Source: Comamonadaceae bacterium (GTDB taxonomy: Bacteria > Pseudomonadota > Gammaproteobacteria > Burkholderiales > Burkholderiaceae_C). Taken from it: a DNA stretch of 6,228 nt. The DNA lies in assembly GCA_947463845.1 (NCBI GenBank), contig CANHUM010000104.1, positions 1-6,228 on the forward strand, in the 5' to 3' direction. Below are positions 1 to 6,206 of this stretch, piece after piece (position 1 is the stretch's first letter; every line of letters begins with the position of its first letter). Both the position numbers and the translations under genes were made by a program. The notes under the pieces were generated by a model. It did not search any database, had not been told where the DNA came from, and saw only the letters and a list, made by a program, of their open reading frames with translations.

Positions 1-1758
1 AGCGGCCTCTTTGCCGGTGCGCACCAGCACGGCCACGTCATTGGGCTGCAGCGCTTTGTCGCCTTTGTCTGCATCGGCAAAACGGGCCTGCGGATCGCTC
101 AGCCAGGCCACAATCTGCTCGGCGCACAACGCCGACAAATGCACCAACGCATCGCGCGAGCTACGCAGGGTGGCGTCGTGCACCAAGGTCAGGGCTTTTA
201 CTGGACCGCTGTGGACCGTGAAGACTTCGCTACGGCCATTGGCTTTGACGGCTTGGAAAGGCAGCGGGTCATCGCCCTCTTGGCGGTAGCCAAAGGCGTC
301 TGGTGTGATCTGGAACCAGCGGTTGACCACATCGACCACCGCTTTGGTCGACCGGTAATTGATACCTAACACGTGATGACGGCCTGTGGTGGCGCGGCGG
401 GCCGCCAGGTAGCTGTGGATATCGGCACCACGGAAGCCGTAAATCGATTGCTTGGGGTCACCGATCAACAGCAGTGCAGTATCGTGCCGGTTCTCGGCTG
501 TGCAGTAGATGCGGTCAAAGATGCGAAATTGCAGCGGCGAAGTGTCCTGGAACTCGTCGATGAGTGCCACCGGAAACTGCTCGCGCAGTCGCTGAGCCAG
601 TCGCTCACCCGCTTCGGGGTCGGCCAGGGCCGCATCCAGGCGCTGCAGCATGTCGGCAAAACCAAACAGACCACTGCGGCGCTTGAGCTCGGCCATGCGC
701 TGCAGCACGTGGGTACGGGCATGCAGACGTGCGGCTTGAGAGGGATCGGGCAGCGCCTGAAGTCCTGCCAGCAGCAGCTCATAAGCCTGACTTTCTGGCG
801 GCAGATCCACCATATCGCCTTCTTTTCGGCACGCCAGAAGACCTTGGGGGGTAAAACGGTCCCAGCCTTTGCCCATCGCATTTTGTAGCGCTTTCAAATC
901 GCCATCGCTTTGAGCCCACGACCTGAGCGAATCGAGCCACTTTTGGCAGCGCCCCAGCTGCAGCAGCGTGCCGTTCCAGCCATGTTTTTTGGGTGCCAGC
1001 TGCGCCTCGATCCAACCCTGCAAGCGGTCAGCGTTCTCGACCCAACCTTGCTTGAGGGCGCAGAGCTGCGCTTCGCGCTCGGCCAAAGCTGCGCCGAGCA
1101 CCTGGGCCAGCGTGCCGACTTCGCCATCGGCCAAGGGTACCGCCATGAGGGACGCCATGTCTTTGTCGAGCGCGGGCACGTCCCGCCAGACATGAAGCAC
1201 CTGGGCCACCAGCGGCGTGGTCATGGGGTAGAGCTGTTGGCGCCAATAATCCTGCACGGCTTGGAGGCGCAACCCGGCTTCGTCACCCACCAGGTTTTCT
1301 TCAAACAAATTGCCGCTGTCGAAGGCATGCTCGCGCAGCATGCGTTGGCACCAGGCGTCGATGGTGTAGACGGCCGCATCGTCCATCGCCTGCGCGGCCA
1401 TGGACAGCCGCCAGGCGGCCTGATCCCGCGGCTCGCCTGGGGGGTATGCACGCCAGAGTTCCTGCAAAAAAGCGTCCTCCGGCTCCTGGCTGCCACGAAA
1501 CATCTGCGCCGCCTCGGTCAGGCGAGCGCGTATGCGGTCCGACAGTTCGCGGGTGGCGGCGCGGGTGAAGGTCATCACCAACACGTCTTGCGGCAGCATG
1601 GGGCGCACGGGTGCGGTGCTCGCTTCGCCATGGCCCAGCACCAGGCGCACATAAAGCGCCGCGATGGTCCAAGTCTTGCCGGTACCCGCACTCGCCTCGA
1701 TCAGATGGCTGCCGCGCAGTGGAAAGCTCGGGGCATGGAGGGCGTGAGCACTGCTCAT
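1..1758 (-). CDS. recB: RecBCD exonuclease V subunit beta RecB, N-terminal part (runs off left edge)
   Basis: The first 586 codons of RecB, open to the window edge without a stop. RecB is the 3'-5' SF1A helicase and nuclease subunit of RecBCD, which processes DNA ends for RecA-dependent repair. Visible motifs in order: Walker A ASAGTGKT (residues 22-29, K28), motif Ia TFTRAAT (63-69), TIDAWCQRML (132-141), Walker B IDEFQDT (400-406, D401/E402), motif III GDPKQSIYGFRGAD (433-446) and motif IV INYRS (466-470). The order and spacing match E. coli RecB domains 1A, 1B and the start of 2A. About half the protein is missing, including the C-terminal nuclease domain, because the window ends and not because of a mutation. 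The ATG overlaps the recC stop (ATGA) and follows a GGAGG, so translation is probably coupled to recC. One oddity is TIDAWC where E. coli has TIHGFC. recD would be expected downstream, outside the window. Confidence 0.96.
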   Translation of the reverse strand, partial: MSSAHALHAPSFPLRGSHLIEASAGTGKTWTIAALYVRLVLGHGEASTAPVRPMLPQDVLVMTFTRAATRELSDRIRARLTEAAQMFRGSQEPEDAFLQELWRAYPPGEPRDQAAWRLSMAAQAMDDAAVYTIDAWCQRMLREHAFDSGNLFEENLVGDEAGLRLQAVQDYWRQQLYPMTTPLVAQVLHVWRDVPALDKDMASLMAVPLADGEVGTLAQVLGAALAEREAQLCALKQGWVENADRLQGWIEAQLAPKKHGWNGTLLQLGRCQKWLDSLRSWAQSDGDLKALQNAMGKGWDRFTPQGLLACRKEGDMVDLPPESQAYELLLAGLQALPDPSQAARLHARTHVLQRMAELKRRSGLFGFADMLQRLDAALADPEAGERLAQRLREQFPVALIDEFQDTSPLQFRIFDRIYCTAENRHDTALLLIGDPKQSIYGFRGADIHSYLAARRATTGRHHVLGINYRSTKAVVDVVNRWFQITPDAFGYRQEGDDPLPFQAVKANGRSEVFTVHSGPVKALTLVHDATLRSSRDALVHLSALCAEQIVAWLSDPQARFADADKGDKALQPNDVAVLVRTGKEAA

Positions 1759-4700
1759 GCGGCCTCCCCCTCTTGCTCGTCAACCCGCGCATCGGGCAAC
1801 AGCTCGACCTCGGTTTCTGCAGCCCACACTTTCAGGGGTGCATACACCGCCTCGGCCAGTCGACTCAGTGCGGGTGTGGCCAGCAAGTCCTGAAGCGTGG
1901 GGTAGGTGCGGGCCAGCGCAGGGTCTTGGTCTTTCTCTGGGCGCTTGAAGTCGCTGCCCTCATACACTTCGGCCAACGCATTGAGGTTGTCAGGGGTTTT
2001 GAGCCACTGCAAGGCCACAGCTGGCGGCAGGGGCAGTGGCCAGCGCATGCCCTCGGCCCAGGTGGCCAGCAAAACCTGCAACTGCGCGCGAGCGGCGTCC
2101 GGCGCTTGCGGGGGCACCCGCAGCACGGCGTTGCGGCCCACCACCACGCAGCGCATTGGCTGACCCATGGCGGCGGTGGCCAACGAATGCAGCCAAATGT
2201 CGATGAGTTTTTCAGGCAGCACTGTCGCTGTGCCAGCGTCTGAAATGCGGACCAGCTTGTTGGCACGCAGGGTCACCAAGAGCTGGCCTCCCTGGTCACC
2301 CAGCACTCCGCCCAATGTGTCCTGCAAGTGGACCTGTGGATGCGCCAGGTCAACGAGGACGCGACTGGCTGCATCGGTGCCAGCTTCGCGCTCGCACAGC
2401 AATGCCCGCAACTGGGTTAACAAGATGTGGATGAGCTTTTGCGCTTCCAGCGCGCCCACCCCCGCCAGCGGCAATGCCCCAGCCTGACGCAAGCGCTGCA
2501 CCACACGCGCCACATGATTTGGCAATTCGTCTGCGCTGAGGTGCGAGGGCACGCGTTGCAGTTCGTGGTCCAGCAACTGGTACAGGTCCAGTCCACCCAG
2601 GCCAAACAGTTCTTCGTCGTGCAAGGCACTGCGGTCGCCCTCCAGGTGCACTTGCAGACGTTCCCGAAAAAATGCCCCTACAGGTTGACGCAAAAACCTG
2701 GCCAACTGCGCCAGCGTGATCACCGGCGTGCCTTGGGCCGATTCCAATGGCGGCAGCAGGCCAAGCCTATCGCTATCGAGCTCAGTACGGGGCGATCCAG
2801 ATTGCGCTGTCCGCCACTCCTTCGCATAGGTCTGCAAACCACGGCCCTCTTCAAAATACGCACGACTGAAGGGCTGCAGCGGGTGTACCGTGGTCAGGCG
2901 CTCGGCACTGCCTGGGCCCCACAACGCGTCGATCTCATCGCGCAGCTGCGACACCAGCACCGAAGGCGGGCGCTCGCTGTTGTCGCGCACGCTGCGGCCG
3001 CACCAACTCACATACAGCGTTCGCCGGGCAGACAGCAAAGCTTCGAGCATGAGTTGTCTGTCGTCGTCGCGGCGCGAACGGTCTCCCGGGCGGGCCATAC
3101 CCGGCAGACCCATCAGGTCAAAATCGGCACGGGGGCTGCGTCGAGGGTAGTCACCTTCGTTCATGCCCAGCAGGCAGACCATTTCAAAAGGAATCGCCCG
3201 CATCGGCATGAGTGTGCAAAAAGTCACGCCGCCAGCCCGAAAGCGTTGCTCCAGCTTGGGTACTTTGAGTGCATCGATCCAAGCCGAGCGGGCCACGGCC
3301 AAGGGAACAGCCTGGGCAAAATCGGCTTGGTCGGCAGCACGGGTCCAATCGCTCAGGGCCTGGTCCAGCGCTGACAATGCGTTGCGGTCGGCGTCGCTCT
3401 GCGCCTTGAACAAGGCCACGAGCATGGCGCGCCCGCGTTCGGCCCACTCCTGCGGGGTGGCGACGCTGGCGCATTGTTGCCACCAGTCCATCAAGGCCTG
3501 CAACAGGTGCGCCAAGGCCCCGGCCAGCTCGGCGTCAAGCCCGCCCACCTCGGCATAAGGCTCCATGCCCGCGCTGTCCGGTAACGGGTCAGCCCCGCAG
3601 GCGTAACCCATGAGCATGCGCTGCACGCCAAACAGGGCCGAGTTGTCTTCACCACAAGTGGCCAGACCCAGACCTGCACGGTGCGCCGCTGACAGGCCCC
3701 AGCGTATGCCGGAGCCCGCCATCCAGCGCGTGAGCGTCGGCAGTTGCTCGGTTGACAGGCCAAAACGGGCGGCCAGCGCGGGCACTTCCAGGAGCGCCAC
3801 CAGCTCGCTCATGCGGCTGCGCTGCTCGGGCAAAGCCAGCAGCCATTCCACCGCGTTGATCAAAGGGCTGGTGGCCTGTGCACCCAGATCGGCGATGCCA
3901 AAGGGCATAAAACGCGCATCGCCCCGTTTGTACTGGCCAAACACAGCGCGGATGGCCGGAGCCATGACTTCGATGTCGGGCACCATGACCACCACATCGC
4001 GTGGCGAAAGGTCGGGCTGTGCATCAAACCAGGCCAGCAGCTGGTCGTGCAGCACCTCGAGTTCGCGCACCGGGCTGTGCGCCACTTTAAAAACGATGGA
4101 ATCATCATCCGGGCGCCAAGGCGCGTCCACGGGGTCTTGGGCCGAACGCAAATCGCGGATGCGGTTTTGCAGCTGCATGAGCAAGCGGGAGGCGTCGGCG
4201 CCCGGTGCATCGTCAAACAAGTCCAGACGTTGGCCTGGCATGCGCTCTTGGGCAGCCTGCAGGTCGTCAAAAGCATCCAGTTGGCGGATGAAGTCACGCC
4301 CCTGCCGCCCCCAAGCGGCCAGCAAGGCTGGGGCGTGCAAGTGCATCTGCTCAAAAGGGACAGTCGAGAGGTTTTCCTTTTTGTAGCCATGGCGCCTGCG
4401 CTCGGCCCGCAGCGCATCGCGTCCATCCATGATGTCGCCCCAGTGGTACTGGCAGGGGTTCGGTACCGCCAGCAACACCTGGCTGTGCGTGGAGAGCGCC
4501 GCCAACATCTCCAGCAACTGGCTGGGCATCTGGCTCATGCCAAAGACCGACACGCGTCGCGCCACCGGGGTGGCCAGCGCCTGGCCCGACTGCAATCGCG
4601 CCAAAGCCTGCAAGTGCAATGCGGGTCGGGTGAGCTGCTTTTCGGCATCCGACAAGGTGGCCAACACGCGCCGCCACAGTTCGGCCTGCCACAGCTGGTC

Positions 4701-5264
4701 TGCTGGCAATTGGCGCGTAGCGTCGTGCGGCCGCACCGCCTGCTCTGGCTGATGCCGTAGGACGTTGCGACCTTCCGCCCAGTCCTGCAACCAATCAGGG
4801 CGGTAAATCTGGTATTGGTCAAACAAGTCGGCCAAACGGCTGGCCAACTGCATCAGGCGCTCGGGCTCAGACTCGGATGGCTGACCCCGTAAGAACCCAG
4901 CCACAGGCTGGAACACTGCATCCCCCACACACGCAGGCAGCAAAGCCATGAGGCGCCAGGTCATGGGCAGCTTGTCCAGCGGGGATTCAGGCGGGACGTT
5001 GGCAGGCCCCAGCACCTGGCGATAGGTACGCCACAAAAAGCGAGAAGGCAGCTCAACCCGGGTGGCGGCACACACCCCACCGCCCCGCCCGGCCAGCGCC
5101 ATCTTGATCCACTCGGCCATGCCGTTGCTTTGTACCAGCACCACTTCTTGTTCCAGCGCAGCCAGTGGCTGGCTTGTCAGCCAGGCCGACAAGGTCTCGG
5201 CCAGCACCTCAGCGCGGTGGCTGTGCAGGGCCAAAAAGCCAGGAACAATCAATGGGTGGGGCAT
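1755..5264 (-). CDS. recC: RecBCD exonuclease V subunit gamma RecC
   Basis: A complete RecC of 1169 residues from the ATG chosen here (E. coli RecC is 1122). RecC is the scaffold of RecBCD. It splits the duplex, and its inactive helicase-like domains scan the 3' strand for Chi. Family landmarks: HSHRAEVL (14-21), VLVQSNGMAEW (42-52), ELPSRFLW (71-78), LADLFDQY (144-151) and IYRPDW (153-158) in the Chi-channel half; PNPCQYHWGDI (268-278); HSPVRELEVLHD (396-407); TLMPMRAIPF (684-693); CLLGMNEGDYPR (697-708); and GDRSRRDDDR (727-736). No Walker A is present, as expected for this subunit. Compared with E. coli it has about 15 extra residues near 163-191 and an acidic C-terminal tail. The frame also opens at a GTG (5297), adding 11 residues. 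I prefer the ATG because it puts the conserved N-terminal HSxR segment at a normal distance, but neither start has a good ribosome site. It is the first gene of recC-recB. Confidence 0.97.
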   Translation of the reverse strand: MPHPLIVPGFLALHSHRAEVLAETLSAWLTSQPLAALEQEVVLVQSNGMAEWIKMALAGRGGGVCAATRVELPSRFLWRTYRQVLGPANVPPESPLDKLPMTWRLMALLPACVGDAVFQPVAGFLRGQPSESEPERLMQLASRLADLFDQYQIYRPDWLQDWAEGRNVLRHQPEQAVRPHDATRQLPADQLWQAELWRRVLATLSDAEKQLTRPALHLQALARLQSGQALATPVARRVSVFGMSQMPSQLLEMLAALSTHSQVLLAVPNPCQYHWGDIMDGRDALRAERRRHGYKKENLSTVPFEQMHLHAPALLAAWGRQGRDFIRQLDAFDDLQAAQERMPGQRLDLFDDAPGADASRLLMQLQNRIRDLRSAQDPVDAPWRPDDDSIVFKVAHSPVRELEVLHDQLLAWFDAQPDLSPRDVVVMVPDIEVMAPAIRAVFGQYKRGDARFMPFGIADLGAQATSPLINAVEWLLALPEQRSRMSELVALLEVPALAARFGLSTEQLPTLTRWMAGSGIRWGLSAAHRAGLGLATCGEDNSALFGVQRMLMGYACGADPLPDSAGMEPYAEVGGLDAELAGALAHLLQALMDWWQQCASVATPQEWAERGRAMLVALFKAQSDADRNALSALDQALSDWTRAADQADFAQAVPLAVARSAWIDALKVPKLEQRFRAGGVTFCTLMPMRAIPFEMVCLLGMNEGDYPRRSPRADFDLMGLPGMARPGDRSRRDDDRQLMLEALLSARRTLYVSWCGRSVRDNSERPPSVLVSQLRDEIDALWGPGSAERLTTVHPLQPFSRAYFEEGRGLQTYAKEWRTAQSGSPRTELDSDRLGLLPPLESAQGTPVITLAQLARFLRQPVGAFFRERLQVHLEGDRSALHDEELFGLGGLDLYQLLDHELQRVPSHLSADELPNHVARVVQRLRQAGALPLAGVGALEAQKLIHILLTQLRALLCEREAGTDAASRVLVDLAHPQVHLQDTLGGVLGDQGGQLLVTLRANKLVRISDAGTATVLPEKLIDIWLHSLATAAMGQPMRCVVVGRNAVLRVPPQAPDAARAQLQVLLATWAEGMRWPLPLPPAVALQWLKTPDNLNALAEVYEGSDFKRPEKDQDPALARTYPTLQDLLATPALSRLAEAVYAPLKVWAAETEVELLPDARVDEQEGEAA
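1763..1767 (-). promoter_or_regulatory. Shine-Dalgarno of recB inside the recC 3' end
   Basis: Read on the minus strand, a purine run AGAGGGGGAGG (1773 to 1763) ends in a full GGAGG four bases before the recB ATG (1758-1756). It lies within the last recC codons, which encode EQEGEAA. This supports the ATG chosen for recB and fits reinitiation or coupling at the ATGA stop/start overlap. recC and merR, by contrast, show no clear Shine-Dalgarno. Confidence 0.6.
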
Positions 5265-5307
5265 GCGATCAAAAAGCGGCGGGTAACGTTTCTGCACTGA
5301 GCTGACA

Positions 5308-5334
5308 AGAATAGCCGCATTTTGGATGCACCAA
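5308..5334 (-). promoter_or_regulatory. Candidate sigma-70 promoter of recC-recB (weak)
   Basis: On the minus strand, TTGGTG (5334-5329) and TATTCT (5313-5308) are separated by 15 bp, each matching the -35 or -10 consensus at about four of six positions. The site lies between the tRNA-Pro terminator and recC, the only place for a dedicated recC promoter in this window. Transcription would start near 5301, almost on top of the alternative GTG (5297) but about 37 bases before the preferred ATG (5264). The spacer is short and the match poor, so this is only a candidate. Confidence 0.25.
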
Positions 5335-5378
5335 GGCTCAAGAACTGAGCTTCACGTTGGAGCGAAGCAATTCCAATG

Positions 5379-5412
5379 AAAAAGGGTTACGCACTGTGAG
5401 TACGTAACCCTT
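5379..5412 (-). terminator. Intrinsic terminator after tRNA-Pro
   Basis: A perfect 10-bp inverted repeat (AAGGGTTACG at 5382-5391, CGTAACCCTT at 5403-5412) encloses an 11-base loop. On the minus-strand transcript the descending arm runs directly into a U run (5383-5379). It lies 17 bases beyond the 3' CCA of tRNA-Pro, so it should end the merR/tRNA-Pro transcript and insulate recC. On the plus strand no T run follows, so it should act in one direction only. Confidence 0.85.
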
Positions 5413-5429
5413 GAATCTCATCGAATAAA

Positions 5430-5506
5430 TGGTCGGCGTGGCGGGATTCGAACTCGCGACCCCTTGCACCCCATGCAAGTGCGCTACCAGGCTGCGCTAC
5501 ACGCCG
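5430..5506 (-). tRNA. tRNA-Pro (anticodon GGG)
   Basis: A 77-nt cloverleaf with encoded CCA (5432-5430). The acceptor stem CGGCGTG/CACGCCG is fully paired, with C1:G72 and discriminator A73 as in bacterial tRNA-Pro. The D stem is GCGC/GCGC. The anticodon stem is CTTGC/GCAAG with loop ATGGGGT, giving anticodon GGG at 5472-5470, which reads CCC and CCU codons. The T loop is TTCGAAT. One oddity is that the T stem GCGAG/CCCGC has an A.C mismatch (5454 against 5444). The gene starts 7 bases after the merR stop and is followed by a strong terminator, so it is probably released from a merR-tRNA transcript by RNase processing, although an internal promoter within merR cannot be excluded. Confidence 0.97.
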
Positions 5507-5513
5507 ACAAGAC

Positions 5514-5987
5514 TCAAATTATAGCCGGATTATTGTGCTCTTTGAGAGAGAGCAAGTCCCGTATGAGCAGCAGTTCCTGGTGGATAGAAAAATTGGCAGG
5601 CAATTCGTGAAAGCGTGCCGGTTCAGAAATTGCCGCGGCATCACCCCCATTGTCCAATCCATCCGAACCTTCGTCATCCGCAGAAAGCGCTTCATTCGCG
5701 ATGGACGTCCGGCTCAACTCACGGTCCAATTGCACCAGTTCTTGCAACTTGTTGCGGGCGCCACTGATCGTGAAGCCCTGGTCATACAGCAGGCCGCGGA
5801 TCTTGCGGATCATCATGACCTCGTGGCGTTGGTAATAACGGCGATTACCTCGCCGTTTCACTGGTCTGAGCTGCGTGAACTCCTGCTCCCAATAACGCAG
5901 CACATGGGGTTTGACACCGCACAGCTCGCCCACCTCACCAATGGTGAAGTAGCGCTTGGCTGGAATGGGCGGGAGCAAACTGTTCAT
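5514..5987 (-). CDS. MerR-family transcriptional regulator, RYWE type (MerR_1 winged helix)
   Basis: A 157-residue DNA-binding protein. The MerR helix-turn-helix spans about residues 14-33 (FTIGEVGELCGVKPHVLRYW), followed by the wing KRRGNRRYY (44-52) and the usual helices with RKIRGLLYDQGFTISGARNKL (61-81). LRYWE replaces the I/LRYYE of metal-sensing MerR proteins, as in the MlrA/CarA-like branch. The only cysteine, C23, lies in the helix-turn-helix, so classical cysteine metal sensing is unlikely. The linker at about 100-125 is acidic and Gly/Ser-rich. A predicted amphipathic helix (IHQELLLIRDLLSLKEH, 135-151) ends the protein, and no effector domain is recognisable. The frame opens as far as 6203, but that would run through a terminator and tRNA-Asp. 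The ATG at 5987 is the first sensible start, though it lacks a Shine-Dalgarno, and TTG TTG lies just upstream. It is probably cotranscribed with tRNA-Pro. In related bacteria I recall this gene following ihfA. Its targets and signal are unknown. Confidence 0.92.
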   Translation of the reverse strand: MNSLLPPIPAKRYFTIGEVGELCGVKPHVLRYWEQEFTQLRPVKRRGNRRYYQRHEVMMIRKIRGLLYDQGFTISGARNKLQELVQLDRELSRTSIANEALSADDEGSDGLDNGGDAAAISEPARFHELPANFSIHQELLLIRDLLSLKEHNNPAII

Positions 5988-6050
5988 GGCTGACAACAAG
6001 TTAAACGGGAAACCTTGTAGCTTACTGCAACTGGGTTTGGGCAGTCCACG

Positions 6051-6078
6051 TTTATTGAAAAGAAAACCACATCGGCAA
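6051..6078 (-). promoter_or_regulatory. Candidate promoter of merR-tRNA-Pro (weak)
   Basis: On the minus strand, TTGCCG (6078-6073) and AATAAA (6056-6051) are 16 bp apart in an AT-richer stretch just after the tRNA-Asp terminator. Each matches the sigma-70 consensus at four of six positions. It would give a leader of roughly 55-60 bases before the merR ATG. A second pair nearer the gene, TTGCAG (6030-6025) and TTTAAC (6005-6000), has a 19-bp spacer and is an alternative. Because the upstream terminator is strong, some promoter is expected in 5988-6090. Confidence 0.3.
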
Positions 6079-6090
6079 TCGAGCCACAAC

Positions 6091-6120
6091 AAAAAAGCCC
6101 AAACAGAAAACTGCTTGGGC
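6091..6120 (-). terminator. Intrinsic terminator after tRNA-Asp
   Basis: On the minus-strand transcript a 10-bp stem GCCCAAGCAG/CUGUUUGGGC (6120-6111 and 6106-6097, with one G.U pair) closes a UUUU tetraloop and is followed by six U (6096-6091). It starts 9 bases after the tRNA-Asp CCA, so it should terminate that transcript and separate it from merR. Confidence 0.92.
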
Positions 6121-6129
6121 TTATTGATT

Positions 6130-6206
6130 TGGCGGAGTGGACGGGACTCGAACCCGCGACCCCCGGCGTGACAGGCCGGTATTCTAACCAACTGAACTAC
6201 CACTCC
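6130..6206 (-). tRNA. tRNA-Asp (anticodon GTC)
   Basis: A 77-nt cloverleaf with encoded CCA (6132-6130). The acceptor stem GGAGTGG/CCACTCC is fully paired, with discriminator G73 as required for tRNA-Asp. The D stem is GTTC/GAAT with a terminal G.U pair. The anticodon stem is CCGGC/GCCGG with loop CTGTCAC, giving anticodon GTC (6172-6170), which reads GAC and GAU. The T arm is GCGGG-TTCGAGT-CCCGT. It is very close to E. coli tRNA-Asp. Only 22 bases of upstream sequence are visible, with no convincing promoter, so it may be the last member of a tRNA cluster that continues to the right. Confidence 0.98.

Noticed and set aside
1..1758. Truncated or broken recB
   Set aside because: The frame is open to base 1 with all motifs in order. 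The missing half is due to the window edge.
910..1893. Plus-strand open frame of 327 codons
   Set aside because: It is antisense to recB and the end of recC, which match their families along their whole length. It has low-complexity, His/Gln-rich composition typical of reading GC-rich genes backwards and no recognisable motif.
2427..3374. Plus-strand open frame of 315 codons
   Set aside because: Antisense shadow of recC. Composition is Gln/Arg/His-rich with no domain signal, and recC is unbroken here.
3610..4760. Plus-strand open frames of 258 and 237 codons within recC
   Set aside because: Both are Ser/Arg- or Gln-rich shadows of recC on the opposite strand and overlap each other.
5336..5368. 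Two 5-bp hairpins sharing a GAAGCTCA segment upstream of recC
   Set aside because: The arms are too short to mean much in 80 bases of intergenic DNA, and they probably lie upstream of the transcript start.
5376..5399. Plus-strand mini frame MKKGYAL next to the tRNA-Pro terminator
   Set aside because: Only seven residues, poorly placed ribosome site, and its codons are the terminator hairpin arm and U-run complement.
5535..5993. Plus-strand open frame of 152 codons opposite merR
   Set aside because: It covers the MerR gene, whose minus-strand translation has clear family motifs. The plus-strand product has none.
5988..6203. Extension of the MerR protein by 72 residues to a start inside tRNA-Asp
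   Set aside because: The extra part would translate tRNA-Asp and cross a strong intrinsic terminator. Homology begins at the ATG at 5987.
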